14,037 bases of DNA, from assembly GCA_002359825.1 (NCBI GenBank), contig DENY01000127.1:1-14037 (forward strand), written 5' to 3'. The stretch comes from Bacteroidales bacterium UBA2632 (GTDB taxonomy: Bacteria; Bacteroidota; Bacteroidia; Bacteroidales; Dysgonomonadaceae). Below are positions 1 to 6,795 of this stretch, piece after piece (the first letter of the stretch is position 1; every line of letters starts with the position of its first letter). The notes below the pieces were generated by a model that was not told where the DNA came from, did not search any database, and worked only from the letters and a program-made list of their open reading frames with translations. The translations under genes and the position numbers were made by a program.

Positions 1-3000
1 GATAAAGCCATGAAAGATGGCATGACTGCCTTGGCATTAACCGACCATGGAGTTATGTATGGAGTGAAAGATTTTGTGAATTATGTGAACAAAAAGAATG
101 CTCCTGTCAAATCGAAAATAAAAAAGATTGAGAGCGAACTACAGAAAATTCAAAAGTCCTCAATTGACTCCACATTATCTGAAGACCTGATAATAGCACA
201 AAATGAACTCAAAGAAAAATTAGCTTTAGAACAAAAGAATCTATTCAAACCTATTATCGGATGCGAGTGTTACCTTGCACGCAGAGACAGATTCCAACAA
301 AAAGACAAAGTCGATGGTAGTGGTTGGCACTTAGTGGTGTTGGCAAAGAACTTTAAAGGATATCAAAACCTCATCAAAATAGTTTCAAAAAGTTGGACTG
401 AAGGATTCTATTATCGTCCACGAATTGACAAAGAGTTACTGGAGAAATACAGCGAAGGCTTGATTATTAGCTCTGCTTGTTTGGGTGGTGAAATATCTAG
501 AAAGGTGGATAATGGCGAAATGGAAGAAGCTGAAGAAGCGGTGAAATGGTACAAATCAGTATTTGGCGACGATTATTATCTCGAATTGCAGCGTCACAAA
601 ACAAACAGACCCGATGCAGATGCCACCACTTTTGTTAAGCAAGAACGAGTAAACAAAGAGCTCATAAAAATTGCTGAGAAATTAGATGTAAAAGTTATCG
701 CTACCAACGATGTTCACTTTGTGAACGAAGAAGATGCCGATGCTCACGACCGATTAATCTGTTTGAGCACTGGAAAAGACTTCGACGACCCCGATAGGAT
801 GCGTTACACTAAACAAGAATGGCTGAAAACTACAGCAGAGATGAATCAGGTTTTTGCAGACATGCCTCATGTATTAGCCAACACATTGGAGATAGCCGAT
901 AAAGTAGAGCACTACTCTATCGATCACGATGCTTTGATGCCCTTCTTCCCTATTGAAGACTCTTTTGGTACGGAGGAAGAATATCGTTCTCGTTTTAGTG
1001 AAGAGGATTTGAAAAAAGAATTTGGAGCTAAAGTATTCAAACGATTGGGCGGATATGAAAAAGTGGTCAGAATAAAATTAGAGTCGGACTATTTAACCCA
1101 CCTCACCAATATAGGTGCAGAGATGCGCTACGGAGACAAACTAACCGATGAAATAAAAGAGCGACTCGCATTTGAGCTTGAAACAATGAAGACAATGGGA
1201 TTCCCTGGTTACTTCTTGATTGTTCAAGATTTCATTAAAGCAGCTCGTGAAATGAATGTGGCAGTTGGACCTGGTCGTGGATCTGCGGCGGGTTCTGCTG
1301 TTGCTTATTGTCTTCGCATTACAGATATCGACCCCATAAAATACAACCTGCTTTTCGAACGATTCCTTAACCCCGACCGTATATCGATGCCTGATATCGA
1401 TGTTGATTTCGATGATGAGGGGAGAGACGCAGTACTTCATTGGGTAACTGAAAAGTATGGGAAAGCAAATGTGGCACGTATCATCACCTACGGAACTATG
1501 GCCACAAAATCTGCCATTAAAGATGTGGCCCGCGTTCAAAAACTGCCATTGGCAGAAGCAGACAGACTATCCAAACTTGTACCTGAAAGAATTCCAGGCA
1601 AGAAAAAAGTCAATCTAACTGCTGCCATCGAATATGTGCCAGAGCTAAAAGCTGCAGCCAATAGCGACAACCCAATTGTGCGCGACACATTAAAATATGC
1701 ACAAATGCTCGAAGGCAATGTTCGCAGCACGGGGGTTCACGCTTGTGGTGTGATTATATCGCAAACAGACATATCGGATATTGTGCCCATGAGCACAGCA
1801 GATGACAAAAACACTAAAGAGAAACTTTTGGTTACCCAATATGATGGTTCTGTAATTGAAGAAACAGGACTCATCAAAATGGACTTCTTGGGTCTTAAAA
1901 CGTTGTCCATCATCAAAGATGCTCTAGAAAATGTTGAGCACACTACAGGTGAGAAAATTGATATCAGCGCAATCGATTTAGAGGATAAAAAAACTTACGA
2001 ACTATATAGTCAGGGGAAAACAAGTGGTACTTTTCAGTTTGAGTCTGCAGGCATGCAGAAGTATTTAAAAGAGCTGAAACCTACCAAGTTTGAAGACTTG
2101 ATTGCAATGAATGCGCTCTATCGACCAGGACCGATGGATTATATACCTTCGTTTGTGGCCCGCAAACATGGCAACGAACCTATCTCTTACGACTTGCCCA
2201 TCATGCAAGAGTACTTGGATGAAACCTACGGAATTACGGTCTATCAAGAACAGGTGATGCTTTTGTCAAGATTGTTAGCCGACTTTACAAGAGGTCAATC
2301 TGATGAGTTGCGTAAGGCAATGGGAAAGAAGCAGATTGATCAGATGAACTCTTTAAAGGAAAAGTTCCTACAAGGAGGACGTAAGAATGGTCATAACGAC
2401 AAAGCATTACTCAAAATATGGGCTGATTGGGAGAAATTTGCTTCCTATGCATTCAATAAGTCTCATGCCACTTGCTATTCATGGATTGCTTATCAAACTG
2501 CATGGTTAAAAGCCAACTATCCATCGGAATATATGGCTGCAGTGTTGTCAAACAATTTGAACAACATAACAGAGATAACGAAATTTATGGACGAATGTCG
2601 TGCCATGGGTATGAATGTATTGAGTCCCGATGTAAACGAATCCTTCTTTAAATTCTCGGTAAACCAAGAAAAGGATTTACGATTTGGCTTGGCTGCTATC
2701 AAGGGCGTTGGCAACGGTGCAGTGAAAAGCATTATCGAAGAACGTGAAAAAAACGGTCATTTCATCGATGTTTTCGACTTTGTTGAACGCGTACCTTTGT
2801 CGGCATGTAATAAAAAGACCATTGAGTCGTTGGCTCTTGCTGGAGCTTTTGATTCTTTACCAGGAGTTAGTCGTGAACAGTTTTTTGCAACTAACGACAA
2901 GGACGAAGCTTTTATTGACACCCTCATCCGCTACGGAGGTAAATTTCAAGCTGACCAGAACCTGACGATGAACTCTTTGTTTGGTGATGATTTCTCTATG

Positions 3001-3687
3001 CAAATTGCACGACCCGACATTCCAACGACTCAACCATGGACAGATTTAGAAAAACTAAACAAGGAGCGAGACTTAATAGGAATTTATCTGTCGTCACATC
3101 CATTGGATGATTATGAGTTAATATTGAAATATGTGTGCAATACTTCTACATCAGACTTTGACGAAATGGAGAAAATGAATGGAAAAGAAGTAACTTTTGG
3201 AGGGATGGTCTCTGCTACAAGAGAAGGACAAACAAAGCATGGCTCACCTTTCACCATATTTAAAATAGAAGATTTTAATGGCAGCTACGAAATTGCTCTT
3301 TTTGGAGATGATAGTATCAATTATGGGAGATTTGCTCGCCCTGGATTATCTTTATTTATTCGTGGACGGGTGCAGCCAAGACGATATTCAGAAAGTCAAC
3401 TTGAATTTAAGATAAACAATATCCAATTACTGACTGATGTGAAAGATAAGCTACTGGAGAAGTTAACGATACAACTACCACTGACTGAGTTAACTGATGA
3501 ATCGGTAGCTGACATATCAGAATTGTTAAAAAACAATTCAGGAAATACATTGTTATATTTCCACGTTAGTGGCGATGAACCTCATCTTAATCTTGAGCTC
3601 TTCGCTCGCAATCAAAAGATAACGGTTACTAACTCTTTGGTAAACTACCTGAAGAGCAATGAGGCAATCAAATTCAAAGTGAATTAA
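1..3687 (+). CDS. dnaE: DNA polymerase III alpha subunit (5'-truncated by window edge)
   Basis: Replicative C-family DNA polymerase catalytic subunit. The frame is open from base 1, so the N-terminus lies outside the window; the family normally has about 30 more residues (the first PHP block) before this point. Numbering from the Met at base 10: PHP block TDHG at 11-14; a charged, helix-prone insert at about 33-78 before a KPIIGCE block, typical of Bacteroidota DnaE; PHP-like NDVHF with H236; the palm motif PDIDVDF with D462, D464 and D466, two of which supply catalytic aspartates; the third catalytic Asp in IKMDFLG (D625); FNKSHA near 815-820; a helix-hairpin-helix-like IKGVGNGA segment near 895-905; and an OB-fold domain near 1060-1145. 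LFG at 990-992 sits where the beta-clamp binding motif is expected. About 1228 codons are visible, so the full protein would be near 1260 residues, usual for this phylum. trxA follows 44 bp later. Identification is firm; only the start is missing. Confidence 0.97.
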   Translation, partial: DKAMKDGMTALALTDHGVMYGVKDFVNYVNKKNAPVKSKIKKIESELQKIQKSSIDSTLSEDLIIAQNELKEKLALEQKNLFKPIIGCECYLARRDRFQQKDKVDGSGWHLVVLAKNFKGYQNLIKIVSKSWTEGFYYRPRIDKELLEKYSEGLIISSACLGGEISRKVDNGEMEEAEEAVKWYKSVFGDDYYLELQRHKTNRPDADATTFVKQERVNKELIKIAEKLDVKVIATNDVHFVNEEDADAHDRLICLSTGKDFDDPDRMRYTKQEWLKTTAEMNQVFADMPHVLANTLEIADKVEHYSIDHDALMPFFPIEDSFGTEEEYRSRFSEEDLKKEFGAKVFKRLGGYEKVVRIKLESDYLTHLTNIGAEMRYGDKLTDEIKERLAFELETMKTMGFPGYFLIVQDFIKAAREMNVAVGPGRGSAAGSAVAYCLRITDIDPIKYNLLFERFLNPDRISMPDIDVDFDDEGRDAVLHWVTEKYGKANVARIITYGTMATKSAIKDVARVQKLPLAEADRLSKLVPERIPGKKKVNLTAAIEYVPELKAAANSDNPIVRDTLKYAQMLEGNVRSTGVHACGVIISQTDISDIVPMSTADDKNTKEKLLVTQYDGSVIEETGLIKMDFLGLKTLSIIKDALENVEHTTGEKIDISAIDLEDKKTYELYSQGKTSGTFQFESAGMQKYLKELKPTKFEDLIAMNALYRPGPMDYIPSFVARKHGNEPISYDLPIMQEYLDETYGITVYQEQVMLLSRLLADFTRGQSDELRKAMGKKQIDQMNSLKEKFLQGGRKNGHNDKALLKIWADWEKFASYAFNKSHATCYSWIAYQTAWLKANYPSEYMAAVLSNNLNNITEITKFMDECRAMGMNVLSPDVNESFFKFSVNQEKDLRFGLAAIKGVGNGAVKSIIEEREKNGHFIDVFDFVERVPLSACNKKTIESLALAGAFDSLPGVSREQFFATNDKDEAFIDTLIRYGGKFQADQNLTMNSLFGDDFSMQIARPDIPTTQPWTDLEKLNKERDLIGIYLSSHPLDDYELILKYVCNTSTSDFDEMEKMNGKEVTFGGMVSATREGQTKHGSPFTIFKIEDFNGSYEIALFGDDSINYGRFARPGLSLFIRGRVQPRRYSESQLEFKINNIQLLTDVKDKLLEKLTIQLPLTELTDESVADISELLKNNSGNTLLYFHVSGDEPHLNLELFARNQKITVTNSLVNYLKSNEAIKFKVN

Positions 3688-3731
3688 TTCAACTATAAAC
3701 ATTTACATAAACAATTAAAAACAATACAATT

Positions 3732-4046
3732 ATGGCTCTTGAAATAACAGACGCAACTTTAGAAGAAGTTCTAAAAACAGACAAACTTGTTGTAATAGAC
3801 TTTTGGGCAGAATGGTGTGGACCTTGCAAAATGGTTGGACCAATTATCGAACAACTTGCCGAAGAATATAGCGACAAAGCAGTTGTAGGAAAAGTTGATG
3901 TGGACAACAACGACGAAGCCACTTCTAAATACAGTATAAGAAATATCCCCACAACCATCTTTATTAAGAACGGTGAAATTGTTGATAAAGTTGTAGGTGC
4001 AGGTTCTAAAAAAGTCTTTGTTGATAAGATTGAAAAATACGTATAA
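3732..4046 (+). CDS. trxA: Thioredoxin
   Basis: Cytosolic disulfide reductase of 104 residues, the standard single-domain thioredoxin length, with no signal peptide. The active site WCGPC is at 28-32 (redox cysteines C29 and C32). The buried proton-relay Asp is D23 in the IDFWA strand, and the cis-proline is P73 in NIPTT. The ATG at 3732 lies in an A-rich leader without a clear Shine-Dalgarno, as usual in Bacteroidota. The gene is 44 bp after dnaE on the same strand with no terminator or convincing -7 element between them, so cotranscription with dnaE is plausible (inference). Downstream come a small AT-rich hairpin, a microsatellite and a strong terminator hairpin. Confidence 0.97.
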   Translation: MALEITDATLEEVLKTDKLVVIDFWAEWCGPCKMVGPIIEQLAEEYSDKAVVGKVDVDNNDEATSKYSIRNIPTTIFIKNGEIVDKVVGAGSKKVFVDKIEKYV

Positions 4047-4074
4047 ATAAACTGAGCTGATTAGTTTATTATAA

Positions 4075-4101
4075 AGTAGTAGTAGTAGTAGTAGTAGTAG
4101 T
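4075..4101 (+). repeat. (AGT)9 trinucleotide microsatellite
   Basis: Nine uninterrupted AGT units (27 bp) lie between the trxA stop codon and the terminator stem, which begins at 4102 directly after the last unit. The tract is non-coding: the trxA frame has already stopped at 4044-4046. Perfect trinucleotide tracts of this length are uncommon in bacterial chromosomes and prone to slipped-strand length change. No function can be read from the sequence. Confidence 0.95.
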
Positions 4102-4127
4102 GTAAGGAGCGATTTTTCGCTCCTTAC
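4102..4127 (+). terminator. Intrinsic terminator-like hairpin after trxA
   Basis: Perfect 11-bp stem, gtaaggagcga at 4102-4112 against tcgctccttac at 4117-4127, with a TTTT loop. It is followed by a T-rich but interrupted tract (ttatttacagttgttt), so the U-run is weak. It lies 55 bp after the trxA stop and before the separately promoted sialidase, and probably ends the dnaE-trxA transcript. A smaller AT-rich hairpin (8-bp stem, 4046-4053 with 4063-4070) overlaps the end of the trxA stop codon. Confidence 0.8.
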
Positions 4128-4204
4128 TTATTTACAGTTGTTTAATATATGTTTCACTAACAATAATTACAATTCAAAACACACATTCTCTCGATTTATT
4201 TCAT

Positions 4205-4212
4205 TATTTTTG
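4205..4212 (+). promoter_or_regulatory. Candidate Bacteroidota -7 element upstream of the sialidase
   Basis: TATTTTTG matches the Bacteroidota consensus TAnnTTTG. It is 54 bp before the ATG at 4266 and after the trxA terminator, giving an expected 5' UTR of roughly 45 nt. No clear TTTG -33 element is found at the usual spacing, which lowers confidence. The inferred leader holds a 6-bp hairpin (gactta 4224-4229 with taagtc 4234-4239) that overlaps an alternative 5-bp pairing (aggat 4230-4234 with atcct 4245-4249). Confidence 0.4.
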
Positions 4213-4265
4213 TTTCCATAGTAGACTTAAGGATAAGTCGAATAATCCTATAATATTACAGAATT

Positions 4266-5393
4266 ATGAAACAATTGAGTATCATATTATGCGTTTTCAT
4301 ATCGTTAAGTACGTTGATTGCTCAAAACAAACAGCACAAGATTGCTGAAGGGATAATTGAGTATCATGACCTCTTCAACACTACAATGAATAAAAATGTG
4401 AGTTGCTATCGTATTCCTTCTATTGTAACGGCTCCCAATGGTGATATTGTAGCAGTTATCGACGAGCGTGTAGAAAGCTGTGCGGATCTGAATCCTAATA
4501 ATGATATCAATATTGTAGCAAGAAGAAGCTCTGATAATGGTAAAACATGGTCAGACATTGAAACTATAATTGACTTTCCTTTCGGACAGTCTGCTTCTGA
4601 CCCATCCATGATTGTAGATAGAGAGACCAATGAGATATTCATGTTTTATAATTACATGGACCTTGTGAAAGAGAAAGGGATTTACTATTTACATGTAATG
4701 AAAAGTGCTGACAATGGAAAAACTTGGAGCAAGCCAGTGGATATAACAGCACAGATAACTAAACCAGAATGGCACAACGACTTCAAATTCATTACTTCTG
4801 GTAGAGGTGAACAAACTCGATCAGGCAAGTTGTTACATACTATGGTGAATCTGAAAAATGGGTTGCATCTTTTTGGAAGTGACGACCACGGAAAGACATG
4901 GTTCTTTATTGACACACCCATCAATCCGGCCGACGAATCCAAAGTAATGGAATTGGCCGACGGCACTTGGATGATTAATAGCCGTGTATATCACAAAGGA
5001 TTGCGCATTGTGCACACCTCTAAAGATGAAGGCAAGACGTGGGAAACAAACGAAGAACCTCAACTAACCGACCCAGGAAACAATGCAAGCTTTATCAGAT
5101 ATACGGCAATAGCAGATGGTTATGACAAGAATCGCATTCTTTTTTCTAACTCTAATGATAAAAAGGATCGTAAAAATCTAACCGTAAAAATCAGTTATGA
5201 CGAAGGAGCTACATGGTCGGGAGGTAAAACTATTTACGCTGGCAGTGCAGCCTATTCATCCATGACAATATTAGAGAATGGTGATATTGGTCTTTTCTTC
5301 GAAAAGAATGATTACACAGAGAATGTATTTGTGAGTTTTTCATTGGAATGGTTGACAGACGGAAAGGACGTTTACAAAGCACCTACGAAATAG
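4266..5393 (+). CDS. Secreted exo-alpha-sialidase, GH33 type (BNR/Asp-box protein)
   Basis: Predicted to release terminal sialic acid from glycoconjugates in the periplasm or outside the cell. 375 residues with a type I signal peptide (hydrophobic 4-18, probable cleavage after A19) and no lipobox. The rest looks like one six-bladed beta-propeller with five canonical Asp boxes, SxDxGxTW, at 88-95, 147-154, 205-212, 252-259 and 310-317. Catalytic residues assigned by spacing to characterised sialidases: R49 in YRIP (arginine triad), D74 as acid/base candidate, E224 with R240 in the ESKVMELADG..R block, R302 as third arginine, and Y330 in AAYSSM as nucleophile. The set appears complete, favouring an active enzyme over a mere BNR-repeat protein. 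It is shorter than Bacteroides sialidases with an extra N-terminal carbohydrate-binding domain, which is absent here. No sialate catabolism or SusCD genes are adjacent. A trans-sialidase or 2-keto-sugar hydrolase remains possible. It is comparable to the genes called nanH. Confidence 0.88.
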   Translation: MKQLSIILCVFISLSTLIAQNKQHKIAEGIIEYHDLFNTTMNKNVSCYRIPSIVTAPNGDIVAVIDERVESCADLNPNNDINIVARRSSDNGKTWSDIETIIDFPFGQSASDPSMIVDRETNEIFMFYNYMDLVKEKGIYYLHVMKSADNGKTWSKPVDITAQITKPEWHNDFKFITSGRGEQTRSGKLLHTMVNLKNGLHLFGSDDHGKTWFFIDTPINPADESKVMELADGTWMINSRVYHKGLRIVHTSKDEGKTWETNEEPQLTDPGNNASFIRYTAIADGYDKNRILFSNSNDKKDRKNLTVKISYDEGATWSGGKTIYAGSAAYSSMTILENGDIGLFFEKNDYTENVFVSFSLEWLTDGKDVYKAPTK

Positions 5394-5432
5394 AGAAACA
5401 GCAAGAAAGAAATAAGACTTTTGCCTTATCTT

Positions 5433-5757
5433 TTTCAAAACATTTTCCGCTCGATGAAAATGTTTAAAACAGATGAAAATTGCATCCATCGACATGAAAA
5501 TGTTTGAAAAAAGATTTTTCCCGTTTTAGTTCCCAAATAAGATCTATTTATGTCAAGAAAATCAGATTCTCGATCTGAAATCCTCGTTTTATTAGTCGAG
5601 ACTTTAATCTTTGGATGATTTTTCTTTTTTCAATTCATTATTCTGTCATATTTGATCAAAAAAGCATCATTTTTGCGTTTCAAAACATTTTCACGGTCAT
5701 GGATTGCGTTTTCATGAGATGAATGTCCAATCCATCGTCATGGATTTGATTTCCATC
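5433..5757. repeat. Cluster of degenerate palindromic repeats (REP-like)
   Basis: The 15-mer tttcaaaacattttc occurs identically at 5433-5447 and 5678-5692, and near-reverse complements occur at 5456-5465 (gaaaatgttt) and 5496-5510 (gaaaatgtttgaaaa). The segment 5472-5510 is an imperfect inverted copy of 5678-5717, sharing ATGAAAA, (A)TCCAT and GAAAATGTTT blocks in the same order. Six sub-units have the plan [TTTTC or WTYCAT]-short GC-containing linker-[ATGRAW]: centres near 5451, 5487, 5696, 5717, 5738 and 5756. The region sits between two convergent 3' ends, a usual place for extragenic palindromes. It has no coding capacity and no obvious target-site duplication. Confidence 0.75.
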
Positions 5758-5867
5758 TGATTTACGAAGTATTCTCAATTGAATTCTAAGTAATAAAGAA
5801 ATATTAGCTGCAAATTAATATTACTGAAACGTAAAAATAATGTGAAGCGTCAGATACAATTGTGCAC

Positions 5868-5901
5868 AAAAAAAAGACCCATTATACCATGAGTCTTTTT
5901 T
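5868..5901 (-). terminator. Intrinsic terminator of gpmA
   Basis: Read on the minus strand, the stem AAAAAAGACTC (5901-5891) pairs with GGGTCTTTTTT (5880-5870), 11 bp including one G-U, with a 10-nt loop, and ends in a run of eight T (5875-5868). It begins 21 bp after the gpmA stop codon. The complementary A/T runs mean it could also act on plus-strand transcripts arriving from the sialidase side. Confidence 0.85.
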
Positions 5902-5921
5902 ATATATAAGTAATGCAACGC

Positions 5922-6665
5922 TTATTTCTTTGCCTGATTAGCTACTGCATCCATTAGTTTTTTGATTTCTTCGGGATCACCTAAGAAGTAATCCTTTACA
6001 ACCTCTAAGTTTTCGTTAAACTCAAATACATAAGGTATTCCAGTAGGTATGTTCAGTTTTAAGATATCTTCTTCAGAGATGTTTTTCAAGTGCATCACGA
6101 TACCACGCAAACTGTTTCCGTGAGCTGCAACTATAATCTCATCATTGTCTTTAAGACTTGGCAAAATTTCATTTTCCCAGTAAGGAAGAATACGTTCAAC
6201 AGTTTCTTTTAGTGATTCGGTTAAAGGCAAATCTTCACGATCAATTTTCTTGTATCTCTTATCCATCCAAGGAGAGCGTTCATCATCTTGTTCAAGTGCT
6301 GCAGGAGGCACATCATAACTTCTACGCCAGACCAATACTTGTTCTTCACCATATTTTTCAGCTGTTTCAGCTTTATCTAAGCCTTGCAGCATTCCGTAAG
6401 ACTTTTCGTTGAGACGCCATGTTTTCTCTACTGGAATCCAATCCAAGTCCATTTCATCTAAAACGATGTTCAATGTTTTAACTGCTCTTTTAAGATAGGA
6501 AGTGTACGCTTTATCAAACGAAAATCCTTCTTTTTTCAATAGCTTACCAGCTTTGGCTGCCTCTTTTTCACCCTGTTCTGTAAGATCAACATCTGTCCAT
6601 CCTGTAAATTTATTTTCGTTGTTCCATGTACTTTGTCCATGACGAATCAACACTACTTTTTTCAT
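5922..6665 (-). CDS. gpmA: 2,3-bisphosphoglycerate-dependent phosphoglycerate mutase
   Basis: Cytosolic glycolytic enzyme interconverting 3- and 2-phosphoglycerate through a phosphohistidine. 247 residues from the ATG at 6665, the usual length for dPGM. The N-terminal RHG motif carries the phospho-accepting H9 (R8-H9-G10), followed by STWN and FTGWTDVDL. Other active-site residues are R60 in YLKRA, E87 in RLNEKSYG, and the second histidine H182 in AAHGNS. The [14 protein letters not shown] segment and a C-terminal tail are retained, as in the dPGM subgroup rather than the shorter PhoE/cobC-like phosphatases. An in-frame TTG nine bases upstream (6674) is rejected because the family begins at [10 protein letters not shown]. 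The gene is 130 bp downstream of the MATE gene on the same strand, has its own candidate promoter, and ends at a strong terminator. Confidence 0.96.
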   Translation of the reverse strand: MKKVVLIRHGQSTWNNENKFTGWTDVDLTEQGEKEAAKAGKLLKKEGFSFDKAYTSYLKRAVKTLNIVLDEMDLDWIPVEKTWRLNEKSYGMLQGLDKAETAEKYGEEQVLVWRRSYDVPPAALEQDDERSPWMDKRYKKIDREDLPLTESLKETVERILPYWENEILPSLKDNDEIIVAAHGNSLRGIVMHLKNISEEDILKLNIPTGIPYVFEFNENLEVVKDYFLGDPEEIKKLMDAVANQAKK

Positions 6666-6729
6666 ACCAATCAAATTAATGTTTATTTATATTGCATTTA
6701 CTTTGTTCATATATCGCAAGTTGAGCATA

Positions 6730-6737
6730 CAAAACTA
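6730..6737 (-). promoter_or_regulatory. Candidate -7 element for gpmA
   Basis: On the minus strand this reads TAGTTTTG, a match to TAnnTTTG, 64 bp upstream of the gpmA ATG and inside the 130-bp gap after the MATE stop codon. A TTTG about 19 bp further upstream is not present, so this is a half-supported promoter. Confidence 0.35.
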
Positions 6738-6795
6738 ACAAATTAAAGAAATAACCATAGTTTTTCTATCCTTAAACTCATTTAAAAACGGAGAA

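Larger units (their letters stand above)
5394..5921. other. 528-bp non-coding gap between convergent genes
   Basis: No credible coding frame on either strand. The gap separates the end of the sialidase (+) from the end of gpmA (-). Its contents from left to right are: the palindromic repeat cluster (5433-5757, listed separately); inside that cluster's centre an AT-rich stretch with a 6-bp hairpin tcagat/atctga (5562-5567 with 5573-5578); an AT-only 7-bp inverted repeat (5800-5806 with 5816-5822); and the gpmA terminator (5868-5901). No T-run hairpin that would clearly terminate the sialidase transcript was found. Confidence 0.8.

Noticed and set aside
3689..3958. 89-codon frame antisense to trxA
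   Set aside because: It lies opposite the conserved thioredoxin coding sequence, has no recognisable domain, and is explained as a shadow of trxA codons.
5438..5465. Terminator for the sialidase gene from the 10-bp stem aaacattttc/gaaaatgttt
   Set aside because: The stem is AT-rich and followed by A-rich rather than T-rich sequence, so it does not fit an intrinsic terminator on the plus strand.
5472..5717. MITE or insertion-sequence remnant with terminal inverted repeats
   Set aside because: The inverted arms are imperfect and internally repetitive, no target-site duplication is evident, and no transposase fragment is present; a dispersed palindromic repeat is the simpler reading, though this cannot be excluded without other copies.
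5433..5757. CRISPR array
   Set aside because: Repeats are short, degenerate and in both orientations, spacing is irregular, and there are no uniform spacers or cas genes.
6666..6674. TTG start nine bases upstream of gpmA
   Set aside because: The ATG at 6665 gives the standard [10 protein letters not shown] start; TTG is unnecessary here.
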